The notes under the pieces are model-generated. The model was not told the DNA's origin. It saw only the letters and a list, made by a program, of their open reading frames with translations, and searched no databases. A program made the translations under genes and the position numbers. A stretch of 64,000 bases of DNA. It comes from Zea mays (lineage: Eukaryota > Streptophyta > Magnoliopsida > Poales > Poaceae). Of the stretch, positions 58,690 through 64,000 are shown one piece after another. The first letter of the stretch is position 1; every line of letters begins with the position of its first letter. Where the stretch lies: positions 39,106,095-39,170,094 of the forward strand of contig NC_050097.1 in assembly GCF_902167145.1 (NCBI RefSeq), given 5' to 3'.

Positions 58690-60369
58690 TGTCGGGGACC
58701 ATAATTAGGGGTACCCTCAAGACGCCTAATTCTCAGCTGGTAACCCCCATCAGCATAAAGCTGCAAAGGCCTGATGGGCACGATTAAGTCAGGGATCAGT
58801 CCACACGAGTGACTCGATCACGCTTCACCCGAGCCTAGCCTCGGCCGAAGGCAGCCGACCTCGAGAGACTTCCGTCTCGCCCGAGGCCCCCTTTTTATGG
58901 CGGACACATCACCGGCTCGCCCAAGGCCTTGGCTTCGCTCAGAAGCAACCTTGACTAAATCACCACACCGACTGACCAAATTGCAGGGGCATTTAACGCA
59001 CAGGAGGCCTGACACCTCTATCTTGACACGCGCCTCCGGCAGAGCCGAGGTGACCGCCGTCACTCCACCGCTCCACTGGCCAGTCTGACAGAAGGACAGC
59101 GCCGCCTGCGCCACTCCGACTGCAGCGCCACTCGACAGAGTAAGTCTGACAGGCAGTCAGGCCTCGACAAAGGCGCCACGGCGAACTCCGCTCCGCCCGA
59201 CCCCAGGGCTCGGACTCGGGCTAAGACCCGGAAGACGGCGAACTCCGCTCCGCCCGACCCCAGGGCTCGGACTCGGGCTAAGACCCGGAAGACGGCGAAC
59301 TCCGCTCCGCCCGACCCCAGGGCTCGGACTCGGGCTAAGACCCGGAAGACGGCGAACTCCGCTCCGCCCGACCCCAGGGCTCGGACTCGGGCTAAGACCC
59401 GGAAGACGGCGAACTCCGCTCCGCCCGACCCCAGGGCTCGGACTCGGGCTAAGACCCGGAAGACGGCGAACTCCGCTCCGCCCGACCCCAGGGCTCGGAC
59501 TCGGGCTAAGACCCGGAAGACGACGAAACTCCGCCTCGCCCGACCCCAGGGCTCGGACTCCGCCCTGGCCTCGGCCGAACGACTTCCGCCTCGACCGACC
59601 CCTTGGCTCGGGCTCGGCCACGGCAACAGAAGGCAGACTCAACCTCGGCTTCGGAGGAAACCCCACGTCGCCCTGCCTAGGGCACAGACCGCCACGTCAA
59701 CAGGAGGCGCCATCATCATCCCACCCCGAATCGACTCGGGTCACGGAGAACAAGACCGGCGTCTCATCCGGCCAGCTCCGCCAGAGAGGCAATGATGGCG
59801 CTCCACAAGCTCTATGACGACGGCGGCCCCTAGCTCTCTTACGAAAGCAGGACAACGTCAGCAGGGACTCGACCGCTCCAACAGCTGTCCCTCCATCAGG
59901 CTCCGCCGCACCTCCAACAGCCACGACATCACGCCAGCAGGGTGCCCAGATCTCTCCGGCTGCCACATTGGCATGTACCTAGGGCGCTAGCTCTCCCTCC
60001 GCTAGACACGTAGCACTCTGCTACATCCCCATTGTACACCTGGATCCTCTCCTTACGACTATAAAAGGAAGGACCAGGGCCTTCTCAGAGAAGGTTGGCC
60101 GCGCGGGACCGAGGACGGGACAGGCGCTCTCTTGGGGCCGCTCGCTTCCCTCACCCGCGTGGACGCTTGTAACCCCCCTACTGCAAGCGCACCTGACCTG
60201 GGCGCGGGACGAACACGAAGGCCGCGGGACTTCCACCTCTCTCACGCTCGGCTCCGGCCGCCTCGCCTCTCCCCCCTTCGCGCTCGCCCACGCGCTCGAC
60301 CCATCTGGGCTGGGGCACGCAGCACACTCACTCGTCGGCTTAGGGACCCCCTGTCTCGAAACGCCGACA
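58690..60369 (+). repeat. LTR 3 of gypsy element B
   Basis: 1680 bp (one C fewer near 60348), six 57-bp units, TATAAAAG at 60060-60067. Followed by AGGCT, the target duplication matching the flank of LTR 1. Confidence 0.93.
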
Positions 60370-61814
60370 AGGCTGGAGCGAAACTCAGTGAAGGTCGAGG
60401 ACGGAAGACCCTTGGTGAAGATATCAGCAAATTGGGAGGTGGTCGGGACGTGGAGGACCCGAACAGCACCGGCGGCGACATAATCGCGGACGAAGTGTAG
60501 ATCGATCTCTACATGCTTGATCCGCTGGTGTTGCACTGGGTTGGTGGAGAGGTAGACCGCGCTGACGTTGTCGCAGTAGACCAACGTGCTCCTGGAGAGT
60601 GGACAGTGAAGCTCGACGAGGAGCTGTCGGAGCCAGGCAGCCTCCGCCACGCCGTTGGCCACGACACGGTACTCCGCCTCGACGCTCGAGCGGGAGACGA
60701 CCGGCTGGCGCTTCGACGACCAGGACACCAGGTTGCCGCCTAAGAAGATGGCGAAGCCGGAGGTAGAGCGCCGAGTGTCTGGGCACCCTGCCCAGTCAGC
60801 GTCGGTGTAGACGACCAGGTCGGAGGATGTAGACCGGTGAAGAAGCAGTCCGTAGTCGACGGTGCCCCGGAGATAGCGGAGGAGGCGCTTGAGAGCCACG
60901 AGGTGGGGTTCCTGGGGGTCGTGCATATGGAGACAGACTTGCTGCACAGCGTAGGAGATGTCCAGCCTGGTGAAGGTGAGGTACTGAAGGGAACCAACAA
61001 GACTCCTGTACCCGGTGGGGTCCTCGACGGGGTCACCCTGGGCCTCAGAGAGCTTCGCCTGTGTGTCGACTGGGGTAGAGCAGGGCTTACAGTCAATCAT
61101 CTTGGCCCGCTCCAGAATGTCAAGAGTGTACTGCCGCTGGTGAAGTAGGAGTCCGGAGGGACGAGCCTCAGCAGTGACCCCCAGGAAATGGTGAAGTACG
61201 CCCAGATCCTTGACCGGAAACTCCCGCTGAAGCGCGTCGACAAGGCGGCGAAGAAGTGACTGACTGGAGGCAGTGAGTACAATGTCGTCCACGTAGAGAA
61301 GCAAGTAGGCAGTCTCTGCTCCATGATGGTGGACGAACAGGGACATGTCTGACTTGGCCTCCACGAAACCCAGGGTCACTAAGAACGTAGCCAGTCTGGA
61401 GTGCCAGGCCCGGGGGGCCTGCTTGAGACCGTAGAGGGACCTGTTGAGCCGGCAGACCATGTCAGGGTGTGAGGAGTCCACGAACCCCCCGGCTGACAGC
61501 AGTAGACGGTCTCGGTGAGGGTGCCGTGCAGGAAAGCGTTCTTGACGTCGAGCTGGTGAACTAGCCAGGAGCGAGCAAGGGCCAGTGAGAGCACCGTACG
61601 GTCGGTGGCCGGCTTCACAACCGGGCTGAAGGTCTCATCGTAGTCTACTCCGGGGCGCTGAGTGAAGCCCCGAAGGACCCAGCGAGCTTTGTACCGCTCT
61701 AGGGTACCATCGGCCCGCCGCTTGTGCGTCCAGATCCACTTGCCGGTGACGACGTTGGTGCCGGGCGGACGGGGCACCAGATCCCACGTCTGGTTGGCGA
61801 TGAGCGCCGCGTAC
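60370..61814 (-). pseudogene. Copia RT-RNase H of element D (part)
   Basis: Minus strand, starting within [16 protein letters not shown] at the junction with E. RT motifs: [82 protein letters not shown]. RNase H motifs: TRLDISYAVQQV, YTDADWAGCPDTRRSTSG, SRSSVEAEYR, KHVEIDLHFVRDYVAAG and the terminal ADIFTKGLP. A frameshift lies near 61490. The frame ends through the B junction at 41458-41460. An apparent fusion of this frame with the B LTR (to 60021) is an insertion artefact. Confidence 0.9.
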
Positions 61815-63077
61815 TGAGAGCACCTAGAGGGGGGGGTGAATAGGTGATCCTGTAAAAACTTAGCTTATAGCCACAAAAACTTGTTAAGAGTTAGCACAAT
61901 AATTGCCAAGTGGCTAAGGAGGAGATCTTGCACAATATGACAATCACAGAGAAGACACAGAGATTTATCCCGTGGTTCGGCCAAGTACAAAACTTGCCTA
62001 CTTCCACGTTGTGGCGTCCCAATGGACGAGGGTTGCAATCAACCCCTCTCAAGTGGTCCAAAGACCCACTTGAATACCACGGTGTTTTTGCCTTGCTTAT
62101 CTTTATCCCACTTGCGAGGAATCTCCACAAATTGGAGTCTCTCGCCCTTACACTTAAGATTCACAAAGAAGCACGGAGTAAGGAAGGGAAGCAACACACA
62201 CAAATCCACAGCGAAACGCGCACACACACGGCCAAGATTCGAGCTCAAAGACTATCTCACAGTTTCTCACAAGAACGGAGCTCGAATCACTTAGAATCAC
62301 AAACGAATGCGCAAGAACTTAGTGTGGATGATCAACAATGCTCAAGAGTTGCTTGGGGTGTTCTCCTCCATGCGCCTAGGGGTCCCTTTTATAGCCCCAA
62401 GGCAGCTAGGAGCCGTTGAAAACAAATCTGGAAGGCCATCTTTGCCTTCTGTCGTCGGGCGCACCGGACAGTCTGGTGCACACCGGACAGTGTCCGGTGC
62501 CCGATTCCTTTCCTTATTTGGCGAAGCCGACCGTTGCAGATGCGGGAGCCGTTGGCGCACCGGACATGTCCGGTGCACACCGGACAGTCCGGTGCCCCCT
62601 TCCGACCGTTGGCTCGGCCACGTGTCCCGCGCTGACCGCGCGGCCGACCGTTGGCCCTGGCCGACCGTTGGCTCACCGGACAGTCCGGTGCACACCGGAC
62701 AGTCCGGTGAATTTTAGCCGTACGCCGTCAGCAAATTCCCGAGAGCGGGCTCTTCGGCCGAGGGAGCCTGGCGCACCGGACACTGTCCGGTGCACCACCG
62801 GACACTGTCCGGTGCACCACCGGACAGTCCGGTGCCCCAGACCGAAACAGCCCCTTGGCTGTACACAGCCAAGTCTTCTCTTCTCTTCTTCTATCTGTTT
62901 CTAACACTTAGACAAATATATTAGTACACAAAACCAATGTACTAAGACTTAGAAACATACCTTTGCTCCAGATTTGCACTTTGTTCATCCATGGGCATTG
63001 ATTTGCATTTAAGCACTTGTGTTGACATTCAATCACCAAAATACTTAGAAATGGCCCAAGGGCACATTTCCCTTTCA
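61815..63077 (-). repeat. 3' LTR of copia element E
   Basis: 1263 bp; on the minus strand it starts TGAAAGGGAAATGTGCCC and ends CCTCTAGGTGCTCTCA. Directly preceded by the polypurine tract AAAAAGGGGGAGAT. Confidence 0.8.
62461..62840. repeat. Clustered CACCGGAC-GTCCGGTG palindromes in the LTR of E
   Basis: Repeated near-palindromes of the form CACCGGACAGTCCGGTG or CACCGGACACTGTCCGGTG, in several copies, interspersed with GCCGACCGTTGG repeats. They lie upstream of the LTR transcription part and could form hairpins or act as binding sites. No function is shown. Confidence 0.85.
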
Positions 63078-63874
63078 ATCTCCCCCTTTTTGGTGATTTA
63101 TGCCAACACAACATAAAGTAGATAGAACAAGTGCAAAATCCCTTCAAATAAAAACTCAAATTGGTTTTGATTCAATTTTGGCATATATGGATCATCCTTT
63201 GCCACCACTTGGTTTGTTTTTGCAAATCAAACTCAAATCTCTATCTCTATGTCAAACACACATGTTGAAGCATAAAGAGAATCATTCCAAAAGAGATTGT
63301 CAAAGATTTCAAAAACTCCCCCTATTTCACACTTCTCCCCACAAGAAGCCAATTTTTGACAATAGGGACAATAAGAGACAATAAAAGACAATAAAAGCTT
63401 TTGACAAAATAAAAGCTCTATTCTACTATTTTCAAAATCTCTCAAGTGGTAGCTGATCCATTTATCACTTTGGCCTTTATTTTCTCCCCCTTTGGCATCA
63501 AGCACCAAAACGGGATCAATCTTGGCCTTCTAACTCCATTGCCTCACCAAGATCTTCAATAAGAATACAAAGGCAATAAGATTGCAGGAGATGAACTTGG
63601 AATTAGTTACCCTCTCATCGGAGTGCAGTGGAAGTCTTTCATGGTCCAAGTCCACCTTTTCCCTTTCAATCCTCCTTCGAGACTAAATCATCAAACTCAA
63701 GCACATGGTTAGTCTCAAAGGGTCAAGTTGTAACACATCTCCCCCTAAACATGTGCATCACTTTGCAACGAACTTGTGAGGTCCAGGGAGTGTTTGTACA
63801 ACTTGAGCACCATAATAAGCAACAAAATGCAAAAAGGAACATGATCAAAAGCATAAATACATGTATGCTACAAT
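63078..63874 (-). other. 3' untranslated region of element E
   Basis: On the minus strand, Lys/purine-rich non-coding sequence between the pol stop and the LTR, with repeated AAAGGGGGAGA-type tracts (complements at 63085, 63315, 63485 and 63740). No open frame of note. Confidence 0.6.
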
Positions 63875-64000
63875 TCAATCCAGGTTCCGCGAATCTATGA
63901 CATTTAGCTCACTACGCAACCTGCAAAAGGTCTTCTCATCTAGAGGCTTAGTGAAGATATCGGCTAGCTGGTTCTCGGTGTTAACATGAAACACTTCGAT
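63875..64000 (-). CDS. C-terminal end of copia pol (element E), partial
   Basis: 42 codons at the window edge on the minus strand: IEVFHVNTENQLADIFTKPL followed by DEKTFCRLRSELNVIDSRNL, D and a stop (63875-63877). LADIFTKPL is the conserved end of copia RNase H. The rest of the polyprotein is outside the window. Confidence 0.9.
   Translation of the reverse strand: MEVFHVNTENQLADIFTKPLDEKTFCRLRSELNVIDSRNLD

Larger units (their letters stand above)
41482..60369 (+). mobile_element. Element B: Ty3/gypsy (Tat-type) retrotransposon with three LTRs
   Basis: 18,888 bp bounded by one pair of target duplications AGGCT (41477-41481 and 60370-60374). LTRs at 41482-43162, 53403-55083 and 58690-60369, all same-strand and nearly identical. 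The first internal region (43163-53402) carries PBS, gag, pol and 3' non-coding sequence. The second (55084-58689) contains only the 3' non-coding part. The middle LTR is not flanked by its own target duplication. Pol has RT, two RNase H-type regions and integrase, marking the Tat lineage. Compared with A, B has pol but not the five-exon antisense gene. Confidence 0.93.
41251..61814 (-). mobile_element. Element D: minus-strand copia retrotransposon split by element B and cut by element E
   Basis: The two parts are 60370-61814 (end of pol) and 41251-41476 (stop codon, 3'-UTR and 3' LTR). Deleting gypsy B with one copy of its AGGCT target duplication joins them: the RNase H end TFTEFRSSL continues as NISSG and a stop at 41458-41460. 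The 5' part of D is missing because element E inserted at 61815. D's integrase and gag must lie beyond E, outside the window. Confidence 0.75.
61815..64000 (-). mobile_element. Element E: 3' part of a minus-strand copia (SIRE/Opie-Ji-like) retrotransposon
   Basis: From right to left: end of pol (64000-63875), a 3' untranslated region (63874-63078) and the 3' LTR (63077-61815). Inserted in element D after CGTAC (61810-61814, expected target duplication). The remainder lies to the right of the window. The long 3'-UTR with AAAGGGGGAGAT before the LTR and the LTR sequence are characteristic of high-copy maize copia families of the Opie/Ji group; the exact family is unverified. Confidence 0.85.

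Noticed and set aside
60021..61481. 486-codon minus frame that looks like a fused copia RNase H plus a novel C-terminus
   Set aside because: The C-terminal part is the LTR of element B read on the opposite strand; the fusion results from the insertion.
1..64000. tRNA, rRNA, bacterial-type operons, phage or defence systems
   Set aside because: None seen; the window is plant nuclear DNA, and all large open frames are plant genes or retrotransposons.

Overview
The window is plant nuclear DNA from a grass, almost certainly maize (Zea mays) or a very close relative. The evidence is deep nesting of Ty3/gypsy and Ty1/copia LTR retrotransposons, Stowaway/PIF/hAT-type MITEs in gene flanks, GC-rich 5' ends of genes that become AT-richer downstream, and spliced plant-specific gene families (NAC, PPR, NPH3). 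All calls come from reading sequence and motifs; no database search was possible, so family names are inference.

Left part (1-25,220), gene-bearing. A NAC-domain gene of the SOG1 type (965-5000, +) has a tandemly duplicated intron-exon unit and a MITE inside one coding exon. A decayed Ty1/copia element (5350-12038) follows, carrying a hAT-type MITE in its integrase. Then come an intact P-class pentatricopeptide-repeat gene (12638-14212, +), a small four-helix membrane protein gene (16579-17130, +), a four-exon BTB/NPH3 gene (18249-20415, -) and a possible 48-residue secreted peptide gene (22830-22976, +). The spaces hold MITEs, Helitron-like ends and degraded LTR sequence.

Right part (25,220-64,000), retrotransposon cluster. 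Gypsy element A (25225-37682, TSD TTTAT) keeps gag-protease but has lost nearly all of pol. It carries, on the opposite strand, a five-exon gene whose exons join into one open frame of about 993 codons. A related gypsy element B (41482-60369, TSD AGGCT) has three LTRs: LTR, internal, LTR, a second partial internal segment, LTR. B keeps RT, RNase H and integrase with one in-frame stop, but its gag is frameshifted. B sits inside a minus-strand copia element D, split between 41251-41476 and 60370-61814. D sits in a probable older gypsy LTR and is itself cut at 61815 by another minus-strand copia element E that runs off the window.

The A/B pair is the most interesting part. The two defective copies are complementary, both have the same UAG between protease and RT in one continuous frame, their LTRs differ mainly by the number of 57-bp units, and only A retains the spliced antisense gene.
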